Notes: a model not told the origin generated them from the sequence alone. Shown: positions 1 to 9,264, counted from the first letter of the stretch. The stretch: 64,000 bases of DNA from Hyphomicrobiales bacterium (GCA_900471925.1 UCGV01000011.1:1-64000), one strand, 5' to 3'. Numbers and translations: made by a program.

Positions 1-584
1 GTCGGGCCGTAGGACGTGCCAAGGATACCCGTGGAGGTTTCGACCTGGCCACCGCTCATGCCGAACATGACGTTGCCGACGGACGAGTTGTCCAGCTTGT
101 AGTCGGTCATCTTGACCGAAACGCCGTTCGAACCGTCACGAACGAAGGAAGAAACAACGCTCTTCGTGCCCGAAGCGCCAGCAACCCAGTTTTCACCGGA
201 GAAGGAAGCCGACTGAGCGATGGAGACGAGCTGGTCCTGCAGCTGGTCGATTTCTTCCTGGACCTTCTTCTTGTCAACGCCGTTTTCAGTAGCGGCAACG
301 ATCTTCGCCTTGATTTCGCCGACGACGTCGATAGCGCTGTCCATGGCGGTGTAGGCGGTGTCAACCTTTGCAGCGCCGAGGCCGAGAGCGTCAGAAACAG
401 CGCCGAGAGCCTTGTTGTCCGAACGCATGGTCGTTGCGATCGACCAGTAAGCAGCGTTGTCAGAAGCCTTGCCAACGCGGTAACCCGTCGAAACGTGGTT
501 CTGCGTGGTGTTGAGGCCCTGGTTGACGTTGCGCAGCGTCTGGAGAGCGGCCTGGGCGGAAGAGTTCGTGTTAATGCTCGTCAT
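1..584 (-). CDS. fla: Flagellin, N-terminal part (gene runs off the left edge)
   Basis: This is the filament subunit exported by the flagellar type III system. Translation from the ATG at 584 gives MTSINTNSSAQAALQTLR, followed by the NVNQGLNTTQNHVSTGYRVG stretch, which is the classic D0/D1 flagellin start. The helical D1 core (MDSAIDVVGEIKAKI, VQEEIDQLQDQL) and the start of the variable domain follow. About 194 codons are visible with no stop, so the C-terminal D1/D0 part lies outside the window. An AGGGGA ribosome site sits a few bases before the ATG. Rhizobia usually have several fla paralogues in tandem, so the exact letter (flaA, B, C) cannot be assigned here. Confidence 0.93.
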   Translation of the reverse strand, partial: MTSINTNSSAQAALQTLRNVNQGLNTTQNHVSTGYRVGKASDNAAYWSIATTMRSDNKALGAVSDALGLGAAKVDTAYTAMDSAIDVVGEIKAKIVAATENGVDKKKVQEEIDQLQDQLVSIAQSASFSGENWVAGASGTKSVVSSFVRDGSNGVSVKMTDYKLDNSSVGNVMFGMSGGQVETSTGILGTSYGP

Positions 585-987
585 AAGTGTGTCCCCTAGA
601 AAACTAGATACAAAAAAGGAGGACATACCGGACTATTAATACCGGCGATGACGGACCAGCTTCATGCCACTCGGTGCCTTTGTCTCTTGGCCCAAACCCG
701 TCATGTCCAGGGCAATTTCGCAGCCAATACTTGCCAACTTCTTAAAAGCGGGAGGCCTGGCGAAGTTGCTTCAATCGCATGGTTAATGTTGTTTGAATTC
801 AGCTTTCTGATGCTTCGGCTTTCGCGGAAAGCGGGTATGGCGCTGCACCGGTTTCAAGCAAGCTTCAGCTGTCAGTATGGCAGAGCCGGGATCGTGTTCT
901 CGGGCGAACCAGCATCCTGCCGGCGCCCGATCACGTGTTCCGTCGGTCAACATTTCATGCCGGAACATTTCCTCACGGAGTTAGGTT
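585..987. promoter_or_regulatory. Divergent intergenic region between fla and the GT41 gene
   Basis: This stretch of about 400 bases has no convincing gene. It must hold the flagellin promoter and leader (minus) and the promoter of the glycosyltransferase (plus). A short inverted repeat (CCGG, ten bases, CCGG) lies near 630-650 in the flagellin leader. An open frame on the plus strand at 648-1067 overlaps the glycosyltransferase start and has no family look. In rhizobia late flagellar genes are driven through VisNR and Rem, but I could not point to a specific site. Confidence 0.5.
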
Positions 988-2907
988 TTGAACAGCAAAG
1001 TTTCCTTCTCGGCCGCTTCCCGCGACTATCAGGCGGGCCGTTATACACAATCTCTGGCGACGCTTAACCAGCTCATCGACACTCAGAAGGATGCCAAGAC
1101 CTACGCTCTGCTGGCCAAGAACCTGTTGCAGCTGGGCTTCAAGGCTGATGCAGCCAAGGCCTATGGCCTAGCGGCCGATTGTGCCGGGCAAGGCGGGTTC
1201 GAATTTCAGAAGACTGCCGCCAAGCTCCACCTGGAGGCCGGCAACGACGACGACGCGCTGCTGATCGCGATGCGCAATCTCGGCAAGGCGCAAGAGGATG
1301 CAGAACTCGCGTTCATTATCGCGACGGTCTATGTACGCCGGCAGCGGCGGGATCTGCTGCGTCCCTTCAAGAAAATTCTGTCCGAAAGCATGAACCCGGA
1401 CCATATGCGTCTCGCCGCGTTCTTGCTGAGCGACGATCTCATGGACGAGACGAACCAGCAGCTTGCTCGCAATCTCTTCCGGCGCTTCCCGGGCAACCTC
1501 GCCTTCCGTTTTCTGTACCTCGTCTGCGTGCGCGAATTCAACGAGTTCGACGAGACGAACAAACATCAGGCACCTATCGATGCCGCCCTTGCCAAGGGCG
1601 AGTTCGATACACTGAGGAAAGACAACCCGTTCTATCATCTTCATTGGTGCGGCAACGAGGATTTCAATCGTTATGCGACGATCGGGACGCAGCCGCTGGA
1701 CCCGGTGAGGGTGGGCTTTAGGCGCGGACTGCCGCATACCTGGTCCGACAAGATCCGCATCGGCTATATGTCCTCGGACTTCTGGGACGGTCACGCGACG
1801 ATGAAGCTCTTGCAGCGAGTTCTCGAGCTGCATGATCGCAACCGGTTCGAAATCACGCTCTTCGATCACACGCAGCCCGAATTTCTGGAAAAGAACGTTA
1901 CCGATCGCAGCCGGTGGGGCAAGATCGTCGATACGCACGGCATGTCGGACGCAGCTGTCCTGAATGCCGTTCGTGCCGAAAACATCGATATCATGGTCGA
2001 CCTCAAGGGCCACACCTCCGGAAGCCGCGCCTCGTCCTTCAATCAGCCGCTAGCACCGATCCAGGTCGCCTGGCTGGGCTTCCCCGGCAGCACGGTCAAT
2101 ATCGATCTCGATTACGTCATCGGCGACTACTCGGTACTGCCTGAGGCCGCCAAGCCCTTCTACCACGAGAAATTCCTGCGCATGCCGGAGAGCTATCAGC
2201 CGAACGACCCGGCAAACCGTCCGCGGCCAAAGCCGGTGACGCGCGAAGAGCTCGGTCTTCCGCAAGACGCATTCATTTTCGCCTCCTTCAACGGTAACCG
2301 CAAGATCACCTCCGAAGTGGTCGATAGCTGGTCCAGGATCCTCAAGCGCGCGCCGAACAGCGTGCTCTGGCTGATGGCCAACACACCGCGCAACAAGGAC
2401 AACCTGCTGGCACGCTTCCAGGCCAACGGCATCCCGGCGAAGCGGATCATCTTCTGCCCGCGTGCGCCCTATGACATGCATATCAGCCGTCAGCAGGCCG
2501 CCGATCTCGGCATCGATACGTTCCCCGTCAACGGTCACACGACCACCTCGGAACAGCTCTGGGGCGGCCTCCCCGTCCTGACGATGAAGGGCACGAACTT
2601 TGCGTCGCGCGTCAGCGAAAGCCTGCTCAAGGCCATCGACCTGCCGGAACTCGTTGCCGACGATCTCCAGGCCTATGAGGATCTTGCCGTCGGGCTCGCA
2701 GCCAATCCGGACCGTGTCACCGGCTACAAGGCCCATCTGAAGGATAAGCGCTACATTGCGCCGCTCTTCGATGCCGAACGTTTCTGCCACCATCTCGAGC
2801 GCGGCTACGAGCTGATCATCGAGCGCAGAAAGAACGGGCTGGCGCCTGACCACATCGACGTTCCGGCGCTGCCGCCGCGCACCGAGCCTTTCGGCTCGAA
2901 CGACTGA
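988..2907 (+). CDS. TPR/OGT-type glycosyltransferase (GT41, SPINDLY-like)
   Basis: This 639-residue protein has a helical TPR-like N-terminal half and a GT41 catalytic half, the fold of O-GlcNAc transferase. The GT-B signatures are all present: IGYMSSDFWDGHATMKLL (OGT His498 region), VDLKGHTSGSR with APIQVAWLGFPGS, FNGNRKI (the UDP-binding lysine region), and NGHTTTSEQLWGGLPVLTM with ASRVSESLL near the C-terminus. The start is a TTG with a GGAG site about eight bases upstream. It is transcribed away from flagellin and ends convergent to fliP, so flagellin or another flagellar protein is an attractive acceptor. That role is inference from position. The acceptor and the sugar cannot be read from the sequence. 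Confidence 0.88.
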   Translation: MNSKVSFSAASRDYQAGRYTQSLATLNQLIDTQKDAKTYALLAKNLLQLGFKADAAKAYGLAADCAGQGGFEFQKTAAKLHLEAGNDDDALLIAMRNLGKAQEDAELAFIIATVYVRRQRRDLLRPFKKILSESMNPDHMRLAAFLLSDDLMDETNQQLARNLFRRFPGNLAFRFLYLVCVREFNEFDETNKHQAPIDAALAKGEFDTLRKDNPFYHLHWCGNEDFNRYATIGTQPLDPVRVGFRRGLPHTWSDKIRIGYMSSDFWDGHATMKLLQRVLELHDRNRFEITLFDHTQPEFLEKNVTDRSRWGKIVDTHGMSDAAVLNAVRAENIDIMVDLKGHTSGSRASSFNQPLAPIQVAWLGFPGSTVNIDLDYVIGDYSVLPEAAKPFYHEKFLRMPESYQPNDPANRPRPKPVTREELGLPQDAFIFASFNGNRKITSEVVDSWSRILKRAPNSVLWLMANTPRNKDNLLARFQANGIPAKRIIFCPRAPYDMHISRQQAADLGIDTFPVNGHTTTSEQLWGGLPVLTMKGTNFASRVSESLLKAIDLPELVADDLQAYEDLAVGLAANPDRVTGYKAHLKDKRYIAPLFDAERFCHHLERGYELIIERRKNGLAPDHIDVPALPPRTEPFGSND

Positions 2908-2930
2908 GACTGTAGCCAGAGCAAACATAC

Positions 2931-2966
2931 GAAGCCCGCCGGAGCGATCCGGCGGGCTTCGTGTTT
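2931..2966. terminator. Rho-independent terminator between GT41 gene and fliP
   Basis: A perfect 12-base stem (GAAGCCCGCCGG / CCGGCGGGCTTC) with a 6-base loop is followed on the plus strand by GTGTTT. It lies between two convergent genes and could serve both. Confidence 0.8.
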
Positions 2967-3008
2967 GAGAGAAGGCAGAAGCGAGACTGGTTAACCAGTC
3001 CTTATAGG

Positions 3009-3746
3009 TTAGCTGAAGGAGCGTACCAGGCTGCCGACCAGCAGGTTCCAGCCGTCGATCAGAACGAAAAACAGAATCTTGAACGGCAGCGAGATCGAGG
3101 TCGGCGGCAACATCATCATACCCATGGCCATGGTGATGGTCGCGACGATCAGGTCGATGACGAGGAAAGGCAGGACGATGAGGAAGCCGATTTCGAAGCC
3201 GCGCCGGATTTCCGAGATCATGAAGGCCGGAAGCAGGATGCGATAGTCGATCGGTTCGGTCGTCTGGATGTTCTGGCCGCGCTCCCGCGCAAGATCGGCA
3301 AACAGCGCCAGATCCTTGTCGCGCGTATTGGCCGACATGAAGGTGCGGAACGGCTCGGCGATGCGCTGGACGGCGGTCGCCTCATCGATCTGGTTTGCGA
3401 GCAGCGGCTGGACCCCGTCCTGCCAGGCCTTATCGAAGGTCGGCGACATGACATAGAAGGTCATGAACAGCGAGAGCGACAGAAGGATCATGTTCGACGG
3501 CGTCGAAGACAGGCCCATGCCCGTGCGCAGGATCGAGAAGGCGATGATGAAGCGCGGAAAGCTCGTCACCATGATAAGGATACCCGGCGCGACCGAAAGT
3601 ACGGTCAGAAGGCCGAACGTCCTGATAATCCAGGCGGCGACAGAGCCGTCGACCGGGATATTTAGCAGATCAGTCGGCAGCTGCTGGGCCACCGCCAGTT
3701 CCGGCACCGCCATCATGGCGGCAAGGCAAACTATGAATCGAATCAT
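3009..3746 (-). CDS. fliP: Flagellar export apparatus protein FliP
   Basis: FliP is a core membrane subunit of the flagellar type III export gate and forms a pentamer with FliQ and FliR. The 245-residue length is normal. A cleavable signal peptide (MIRFIVCLAAMMAVPELAVAQ) is followed by the FliP hallmarks: GLLTVLSVAPGILIMVTSFP, RFIIAFSILRTGMG, and the C-terminal LLPAFMISEIRRGFEIGFLI and MMLPPTSISLPFKILFF. It is the last gene of the flgB-to-fliP minus-strand block and its start overlaps the fliL stop by four bases (ATGA), which suggests coupled translation. fliQ and fliR are not in the window. Confidence 0.97.
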   Translation of the reverse strand: MIRFIVCLAAMMAVPELAVAQQLPTDLLNIPVDGSVAAWIIRTFGLLTVLSVAPGILIMVTSFPRFIIAFSILRTGMGLSSTPSNMILLSLSLFMTFYVMSPTFDKAWQDGVQPLLANQIDEATAVQRIAEPFRTFMSANTRDKDLALFADLARERGQNIQTTEPIDYRILLPAFMISEIRRGFEIGFLIVLPFLVIDLIVATITMAMGMMMLPPTSISLPFKILFFVLIDGWNLLVGSLVRSFS

Positions 3747-4252
3747 TCGATGACAAAGGTCCTGAACATGACCTTCGATACGCGCCCTTGAGAGCGAAGG
3801 TCAACACGTTCCTGGATGTCATCCTTGAGATATTGAAAACCACGCGGCCCTTCGATCTGCTGAAGGGAAATCGTCCTGATGTAAGCGAGGATATCCTGAT
3901 GGACGTCCTCTGCGACCTTGACATCCGGTGGCCCGTTGAACATCAGCGCCACCTCGAGTCGGATCCAGTTTTCCGAGGGATAGGCAAGGTTCGACGTGAT
4001 CGGATCGAGCACCACGATATTGTTGGCGTTGGCGTCGATCTTCGGAAGGCCGCCTTCGGCCTTCTTCTTAGCATCGGCCTCTTTCGCCTGCTCGGCCTCG
4101 GCGGCGCTGCGGATGTTCGGGGCCACCATGTTGCCGACCGCCCAACCGCCGCCGGCGCCGACCACCGTCAGCACGGCAAGACCGATGATGGTCATCATCA
4201 TGCCGCCCGATTTCTTCTTGGCTTTGCCTTCGCCTGCTTCGTTGTCTGCCAT
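3743..4252 (-). CDS. fliL: Flagellar basal body-associated protein FliL
   Basis: FliL is a single-pass inner-membrane protein that rings the stator and helps motor output. The 169-residue product has a short charged cytoplasmic N-terminus with a KKK cluster, one transmembrane helix (MMMTIIGLAVLTVVGAGGGWAV), and a periplasmic domain ending in VDLRSQGRVSKVMFRTFVIE, typical of the FliL family. It starts 12 bases after flgH ends and overlaps fliP. Confidence 0.93.
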   Translation of the reverse strand: MADNEAGEGKAKKKSGGMMMTIIGLAVLTVVGAGGGWAVGNMVAPNIRSAAEAEQAKEADAKKKAEGGLPKIDANANNIVVLDPITSNLAYPSENWIRLEVALMFNGPPDVKVAEDVHQDILAYIRTISLQQIEGPRGFQYLKDDIQERVDLRSQGRVSKVMFRTFVIE

Positions 4253-4264
4253 CTTTGTTCAGCC

Positions 4265-4978
4265 TCAGAGCGGCGAGAAGAGATCGACTGCCTGCTGGCC
4301 GCGCGGCGGCTGCTGCACTTCCATCAGGCGACCGCGGCCACCGTAGGAGATGCGGGCTTCGGCAATCTTGTCGTAGGAGATCTGGTTGTCGGAATTGACG
4401 TCCTGTGGGCGCACGATACCGGCGACGTTCAGGATGCGCAGTTCCTGGTTCAGGCGCACTTCCTGAGAGCCGCTGATGACCAGGTTGCCATTTTCGAGAA
4501 TGCCGGTGACGACGGCCGCGACCAGAAGGGTAATCTTGTCGGTGCGCTGGATCTTGCCCTTACCATCAGTGCTCGTATCGGAACCGTAGGTGAGATCCGT
4601 CTTGGACTGCGGCGTCCAGCCGAAGACCTGAGCATTGACGTCCCAGTTCATGCCGCTGGAATTGGTGCGGCTGCGATTGGTCTCGTTGTCGAAGGATGCC
4701 TTGTCGTTCATCTGGATATCGACCGTCAGGATGTCGCCGACGTTCAGAGCACGCGCATCCTTGAAGAGAGCCGCCTGGCTGTCGCTCCACAGTGAATAGC
4801 CCTGCGCGACGGCGCGCGGCTGCTTCGGATAGAGCGCCATCTGCGGCGTTTGGCCATAGGCCAGACCGCTGCCGATCGGGCTCATGGCAGGCGCGCGGCC
4901 GATCTCGTTGACTGCCGTGGACTGGCAGCCGGCGAGCATGGCGACGGCGGCGATCACAGCCGGTAAACGCTTATTCAT
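4265..4978 (-). CDS. flgH: Flagellar L-ring lipoprotein FlgH
   Basis: FlgH forms the outer-membrane L ring around the rod. The 237-residue product begins with a lipoprotein signal whose lipobox is LAGC (cysteine 18). It then carries the FlgH motifs SLWSDSQAALFKDARALNVGDILTV (seen in two parts), LLVAAVVTGILENGNLVISG and NQELRILNVAGIVRPQDV, and the ending RISYGGRGRLMEVQQPPRGQ. The start overlaps the end of motE by four bases, so translation is probably coupled. Confidence 0.96.
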   Translation of the reverse strand: MNKRLPAVIAAVAMLAGCQSTAVNEIGRAPAMSPIGSGLAYGQTPQMALYPKQPRAVAQGYSLWSDSQAALFKDARALNVGDILTVDIQMNDKASFDNETNRSRTNSSGMNWDVNAQVFGWTPQSKTDLTYGSDTSTDGKGKIQRTDKITLLVAAVVTGILENGNLVISGSQEVRLNQELRILNVAGIVRPQDVNSDNQISYDKIAEARISYGGRGRLMEVQQPPRGQQAVDLFSPL

Positions 4979-5517
4979 GTAGGATCCTTCGAGGTATTGG
5001 GATCGGATGCACTTGCGATGATGCCGGCAATGGTCGCGGCCTTGGCGGAATCCATCTCGTTCAGGATGAGGCTGGACCGGCTCGGGCCGAGCCGCATGAT
5101 GACGGCGGCCGCGAGTTCGGGCCTGACATCCTGCAGTTGCACGGCCGCTGCATCCGGCTTCATTTTCTTGTAGATGTCCGTCAAGCCGGCTTCAGCCTGC
5201 TTGAGGAAATCGTCACGCCGCTTCAGCCAGTCCTGATATTCGGCCTTGCGCTTGTCCATTTCGGCAATGCGGCTGTCGATATCGGCACGCAACTTCTCAA
5301 GCTCCTGTTTCTGCAGGAGATAGCGCTGGTCGCGCGCCGGATCGGCAATATTCGTGCAGAATTGCTTGACCTCGTCCGTCGTCGGGGTGATGTCGCCTTG
5401 CGGCGCCACTTCCTGTGCGAATGCGCCGGGAATGGAGAGCAATACCAGGCCCGCCGCCGGCAAAGCAAGCCGGCGCAGCAGTTCGAGGATCGAGTTCCGG
5501 TTCGTGATCTTGGTCAT
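4975..5517 (-). CDS. motE: MotE, periplasmic chaperone for motility protein MotC
   Basis: In Sinorhizobium MotE is a periplasmic protein that stabilises MotC, a rhizobia-type motor accessory protein. The 180-residue product has a signal peptide (about 34 residues ending in GAFA), a long charged coiled coil (LLQKQELEKLRADIDSRIAE and following residues) and a C-terminal MgtE-N-like helical domain (VRPELAAAVIMRLGPSRSSL). Its place between flgI and flgH with four-base overlaps on both sides is the same as in S. meliloti. motB and motC themselves are not in the window. Confidence 0.88.
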   Translation of the reverse strand: MTKITNRNSILELLRRLALPAAGLVLLSIPGAFAQEVAPQGDITPTTDEVKQFCTNIADPARDQRYLLQKQELEKLRADIDSRIAEMDKRKAEYQDWLKRRDDFLKQAEAGLTDIYKKMKPDAAAVQLQDVRPELAAAVIMRLGPSRSSLILNEMDSAKAATIAGIIASASDPNTSKDPT

Positions 5518-6635
5518 TGCAGCACAAGCTCCGCTTGCAGGGCGCCTGCAGATTTGATGCCCTGGAGAATGGCGATGATGCCATCCGGTTTGACGCCGAT
5601 ATTGTTGAGGCCGGCAACGAGGGTGCGAAGGTCGGGACCGTCGATGATGGCGACCCGGCCGCCTGACTTCTGTGCCTGGATATCCGTCTGCGGCTGAACA
5701 GCGGTCTCACCGCGCGAGAAAGGCTCAGGCTGGATGATCTGCGGCGTCTCGGTGACCTGGACGGTGAGAGTGCCGTAGCTGACGGCGACCGGCGAGACGC
5801 GGACATCAGAACCGATGACGATCGTGCCGGTGCGTTCGTTGATGACGACCTTGGCCGGCGTGTCGGTCTCGACCACGAGATTTTCGATATCGGCCATCAG
5901 GCGTGTGAGGTCGGCCTCACGCGGCTTTTCGATGACGACTTCCTGCGAATCCTTGGCTTCCGCGACCGGGCCGCCGAAGCGGGCCTTGGCATAACCGTTG
6001 ACGATATCGGCGATACGGATCGCGGTGGAAAAATCCGGGTTGCGCAGCTGCAGGACGAGATTAACCGAATCCTTGAAGCGGGACGGCAACTCGCGCTCGA
6101 TGATAGCGCCGCCAGGCACGCGGCCGGCCGTTGTCACACCTTCAGTTACGGACGCGGCCGCGCCCTGCGCCTGGAAGCCGGAGACGACGGCGGCACCCTG
6201 GGCAACGGCATAGATCTGACCGTCGGCGCCGGAGAGCGAAGTCATGACCAGCGTGCCGCCACGCAGCGAGGTCGCGTCGCCAAGCGAGCTCACCGTCACA
6301 TCGATGCGGCTGCCGGGGCTTGCGAAGGGCGGCAGGTTGGCCGTGACCATGACGGCCGCCGTGTTCTTGGCGTTCGACTGGCTGCTCTGCGTGGAGATGC
6401 CGAGGTTCTGCAGCATCGCGCGCATGGACTGCTCGGTAAACGGCGACGCACGGAAACCGTCGCCGGTTCCCTGCAGGCCGACGATCAGGCCGTAACCGAT
6501 GAGCTGGTTGTCGCGGCCGGCCTGAAGCGAGGCGATATCCTTGATGCGGGACGTCAGCGCCCAGGCGGGCGCGACATCGGTCAGGCTCATTGCCAGGACC
6601 GCAACCAGGCCCAGAATGCGAAAGAGAAACTTCAT
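5514..6635 (-). CDS. flgI: Flagellar P-ring protein FlgI
   Basis: FlgI builds the periplasmic P ring in the peptidoglycan layer. The 373-residue protein starts with a signal peptide (cleavage likely after WA) and then shows the family signature SRIKDIASLQAGRDNQLIGY and GLIVGLQGTGDG. Later conserved parts are VMVTANLPPFASPGSRIDVT, GYAKARFGG, and ending TLVAGLNNIGVKPDGIIAIL. The length is normal. The start overlaps flgA by four bases. Confidence 0.97.
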   Translation of the reverse strand: MKFLFRILGLVAVLAMSLTDVAPAWALTSRIKDIASLQAGRDNQLIGYGLIVGLQGTGDGFRASPFTEQSMRAMLQNLGISTQSSQSNAKNTAAVMVTANLPPFASPGSRIDVTVSSLGDATSLRGGTLVMTSLSGADGQIYAVAQGAAVVSGFQAQGAAASVTEGVTTAGRVPGGAIIERELPSRFKDSVNLVLQLRNPDFSTAIRIADIVNGYAKARFGGPVAEAKDSQEVVIEKPREADLTRLMADIENLVVETDTPAKVVINERTGTIVIGSDVRVSPVAVSYGTLTVQVTETPQIIQPEPFSRGETAVQPQTDIQAQKSGGRVAIIDGPDLRTLVAGLNNIGVKPDGIIAILQGIKSAGALQAELVLQ

Positions 6636-7114
6636 TTTGCCCTCACATGGACCGTACCGTCAGCAAGCACGGTGCCGCTGACGATGACGCCGGAATCCAT
6701 ATTGCGTGCGCGAATCAACTGGCCGGTCGCGCCGTCTTCAAGCGGCGTGCCGGCTGCGGAAATGGTCATCTGGCCGAGCTGAAAGACCAACCGGATGTTG
6801 GAGCCGCGCGTCACCGTATAGGGTTCGCGCAGGGCGGAGACCGAAATCGTCCGGCCTGGCAGGAGCGTGCGCTTGGAGACCAGACCTTCGACCTGGGAGA
6901 TCGACTTGGCGTAATCTCCGGCGAGGTTGGGATTGGTGACTTCGACTTCCTGAAGCTGGGCGCCTGAAATGGCGTCGCCGGGGTAGATGATCGTCGTCGG
7001 GACGACGGCATAACCCATGCCGGCATCCGCTGCTGCCGGCATGAAGATGCCGGCGATTGCGATCGTGGCCGCAGCCACCCATCCCTGGACGTGTCGTGCC
7101 CGGCGAAACATCAT
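6632..7114 (-). CDS. flgA: Flagellar P-ring assembly chaperone FlgA
   Basis: FlgA is the periplasmic chaperone needed to polymerise FlgI into the P ring. The 160-residue protein has a signal peptide ending near AAADAG, a SAF-type domain (VVPTTIIYPGDAISGAQLQE, SKRTLLPGRTISVSALREPY) and the conserved C-terminal block GATGQLIRARNMDSGVIVSG. It sits between flgG and flgI, where its product is needed. Confidence 0.94.
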   Translation of the reverse strand: MMFRRARHVQGWVAAATIAIAGIFMPAAADAGMGYAVVPTTIIYPGDAISGAQLQEVEVTNPNLAGDYAKSISQVEGLVSKRTLLPGRTISVSALREPYTVTRGSNIRLVFQLGQMTISAAGTPLEDGATGQLIRARNMDSGVIVSGTVLADGTVHVRAK

Positions 7115-7130
7115 GTTCGGCCCTTCCCTC

Positions 7131-7919
7131 TTACTTCAGGTTCTTGCTGACGATGGATGCCATTTCATCAGCGGTGGTGATCACCTTCGAGTTCATTTCG
7201 TAAGCGCGCTGGGCGGAGATCAGCTCGGTGATTTCCTTGACCGGGTCGACGTTCGACGATTCCAGGTAGCCCTGCTTGAGATAGGCGAAGCCTTCTTCAT
7301 CCGGATTGCCGATGACGGCGGCGCCGGATGCCGGCGTTTCCTGGAAGAGGTTGTCGCCGATCGGCTGCAGGCCGGCTTCGTTGACGAAGTCGGCGAGCGT
7401 CAGCTGGCCGAGGGTGGTCGGAGTGGTCTGGCCGGGCAGCTTGGCGGTGACTTCGCCGGAGCGGCTGATCGTCAGTTCCGTGGAGCCCTGCGGGATGGTG
7501 ATGCCCGGAACGACTTCGTAGCCGTCGATGGTGACGAGCTGGCCCTGGTCGTTCTTGTTGAAGGCGCCGGCGCGGGTATAGAGCGTCGTGCCGTCGGTCG
7601 ACTGGATCTGAAAGAAGCCCTTGCCGATCAGCGCGACGTCGAGATCGTTGCCCGTCTGGGTCAGTTCGCCCTGGAGGTGCAGATTGCGCACGGCCGAGGT
7701 CTGAACACCGAGACCGATATTGGCACCTTCCGGAACGACGGCCTGATTGGCGCGGTTGGCGACACCCTTGGCGCGTTCGGTCTGGTAGAGAAGGTCGGTA
7801 AACTCGGCGCGGGCACGCTTGAAGCCCGTCGTGTTGATGTTCGCGATGTTGTTCGCGATGACTTCCAGGTTGGTCTGCTGGGCATCCATGCCCGTTGCTG
7901 CAATGGCGAGCGCTCTCAT
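7131..7919 (-). CDS. flgG: Flagellar distal rod protein FlgG
   Basis: FlgG forms the distal rod. The 262-residue length matches the family. The N-terminus carries [20 protein letters not shown] with the TTGFKR motif shared by rod and hook proteins. The C-terminus has [20 protein letters not shown] and ends [16 protein letters not shown], which distinguishes FlgG from FlgF. It lies between fliE and flgA, and all three are read in one direction with short gaps. Confidence 0.97.
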   Translation of the reverse strand: MRALAIAATGMDAQQTNLEVIANNIANINTTGFKRARAEFTDLLYQTERAKGVANRANQAVVPEGANIGLGVQTSAVRNLHLQGELTQTGNDLDVALIGKGFFQIQSTDGTTLYTRAGAFNKNDQGQLVTIDGYEVVPGITIPQGSTELTISRSGEVTAKLPGQTTPTTLGQLTLADFVNEAGLQPIGDNLFQETPASGAAVIGNPDEEGFAYLKQGYLESSNVDPVKEITELISAQRAYEMNSKVITTADEMASIVSKNLK

Positions 7920-7939
7920 GTGTTCGTCCTCAAATCAGT

Positions 7940-8281
7940 TTACATCTGCATCTTGGTGACTTCGAGGAAGGCCGAGACGACCTTGTCGCGAATGGCGATT
8001 GCGGTTTGAAGGGTCTGCTCGGCCTGCAGCATGGAATCGACGACTTCACGCGTCGAGGCCGTGCCCTTGATGCCGGCGAAAGACATGCTTTCCGCGCCCT
8101 TCAGGCTGCTCACAGCTTGGGTCGCCATGTCACCCATGACGGAGGCGAAGCTCAGGCCGCCGGATGCGCCGGCGGTGGCCGGAGACATAGCGGTGGAGGA
8201 GGAAGCGGAATTTTCGGTATCGATGGCGCCAACGGCGCGAGTCATCGAGAGATTGCTGACATTCTGTACGCTGCTGATCAT
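7940..8281 (-). CDS. fliE: Flagellar hook-basal body protein FliE
   Basis: FliE joins the MS ring to the proximal rod. The 113-residue protein has a low-complexity Ser/Ala-rich N-terminal part and the family C-terminus GTASTREVVDSMLQAEQTLQ, TAIAIRDKVVSAFLEVTKMQ. The stop of flgC and the ATG of fliE share one base, a TAATG-type junction that favours coupled translation. Confidence 0.94.
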   Translation of the reverse strand: MISSVQNVSNLSMTRAVGAIDTENSASSSTAMSPATAGASGGLSFASVMGDMATQAVSSLKGAESMSFAGIKGTASTREVVDSMLQAEQTLQTAIAIRDKVVSAFLEVTKMQM

Positions 8282-8697
8282 TATTGGCTCTTCAGGAGAT
8301 CGATCGTCGATGAGATGAGGTCGCGCGTCTGCTTGATCGTCTGCAGATTGGCGTCATATGAGCGATTGGCTTCGCGCATGTCGGCCATCTCGATGAGAAT
8401 GTTAACGTTCGGCATCTTGACGATGCCCTTTTCATCCGCGGCAGGATTGCTCGGATCGTATTCCTTGGTGAAGTCGCCGTCGTCGGTGCCGATCTTCTTG
8501 ACGTTAACGGTTTCGACGCCGCTGGCGCGATCCATCTGCTGGCCGAAGGTAATCGTCTTGCGGCGATAGGGATCGGCACCGGGCGTATCACCGGTCGAAC
8601 GGGCGTTGGCGATGTTTTCCGAGACGATGCGCAGACGGGTCGACTGCGATTCGAGACCGGAACCGGCAATTTTCATTGCGGCTGAAAGCGGATCCAT
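8281..8697 (-). CDS. flgC: Flagellar proximal rod protein FlgC
   Basis: FlgC is a proximal rod subunit. The 138-residue product carries the N-terminal rod motif [19 protein letters not shown] and the FlgC feature [10 protein letters not shown]. Its C-terminus is [20 protein letters not shown], typical of the family. It follows flgB with a four-base gap and overlaps fliE by one base. Confidence 0.96.
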   Translation of the reverse strand: MDPLSAAMKIAGSGLESQSTRLRIVSENIANARSTGDTPGADPYRRKTITFGQQMDRASGVETVNVKKIGTDDGDFTKEYDPSNPAADEKGIVKMPNVNILIEMADMREANRSYDANLQTIKQTRDLISSTIDLLKSQ

Positions 8698-8701
8698 GAG
8701 T

Positions 8702-9094
8702 TTACTTCCTTACCGTCATCAACATCATGCGATTGAAGGAACTGACCAGCGACGTATTCAGATCGTACTGACGCTTGATTTCGCCGGACTTGGAGAGTTC
8801 TTCGGCCACACCGACGGTGTTTCCGGATTCCTGGACGCCGATTTCCTGGTCAAGTGCTGCATCCTTGACGTCGATGCTGCCGCTCGTGCTGAAGTCGTTG
8901 CCGCTCAGGTGCATCGGATTGGTGCGCGCCATGCCGATATCGGCCTTGTCGATCACCGCCTGGAAGGGCGTGACATCCTTGGCGCGGAACTTCGGCGTGT
9001 TTGCATTCGCGATGTTGCCAGCAACAACCTCCTGACGGATCGTCAGCCATTCCGCCTGCTTTGAAGCCAAGTCGAAAAGTTGAATCGGTTGCAT
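8702..9094 (-). CDS. flgB: Flagellar proximal rod protein FlgB
   Basis: FlgB is a proximal rod subunit. The 130-residue product has [20 protein letters not shown] with the following TPKFRAKDV, a clear FlgB signature, and the ending [19 protein letters not shown]. It is the first gene of the flgB-to-fliP block. The 170 bases before it separate it from the fliI group, so it may have its own promoter. Confidence 0.96.
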   Translation of the reverse strand: MQPIQLFDLASKQAEWLTIRQEVVAGNIANANTPKFRAKDVTPFQAVIDKADIGMARTNPMHLSGNDFSTSGSIDVKDAALDQEIGVQESGNTVGVAEELSKSGEIKRQYDLNTSLVSSFNRMMLMTVRK

Positions 9095-9264
9095 GAGAAC
9101 TCTCCGTTTTTACTAGGCCGAACCTAGGCCGGTAATCTTGCGTGGGACTTACGGTAAATGCAGGCTTTACAGGCCATTCATGCGATTTACTTGCAGACAT
9201 TGGCGATGCGTTGCCCGACCGTTTCTTCGACCGGACCTCGCAACGATTCGCCTTCGCGACTGAA
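9095..9264 (-). promoter_or_regulatory. Gap upstream of flgB, possible promoter
   Basis: This 170-base gap is the only sizeable break in the minus-strand flagellar genes between flgF and fliP. No terminator-like hairpin was seen in it. A promoter for flgB-fliP is likely here but no specific box could be defended; read-through from fliI is the alternative. Confidence 0.35.

Noticed and set aside
648..1067. Plus-strand open frame of 139 codons upstream of and overlapping the GT41 gene
   Set aside because: It overlaps the clear glycosyltransferase start, has no ribosome site or recognisable domain, and lies in a region that must contain promoters.
1168..2013. Long minus-strand frames inside the GT41 gene, and similar long frames opposite cheA, secDF, fliF, murA and hisD
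   Set aside because: These are antisense shadows caused by high GC at third positions. The opposite frames carry full protein families.
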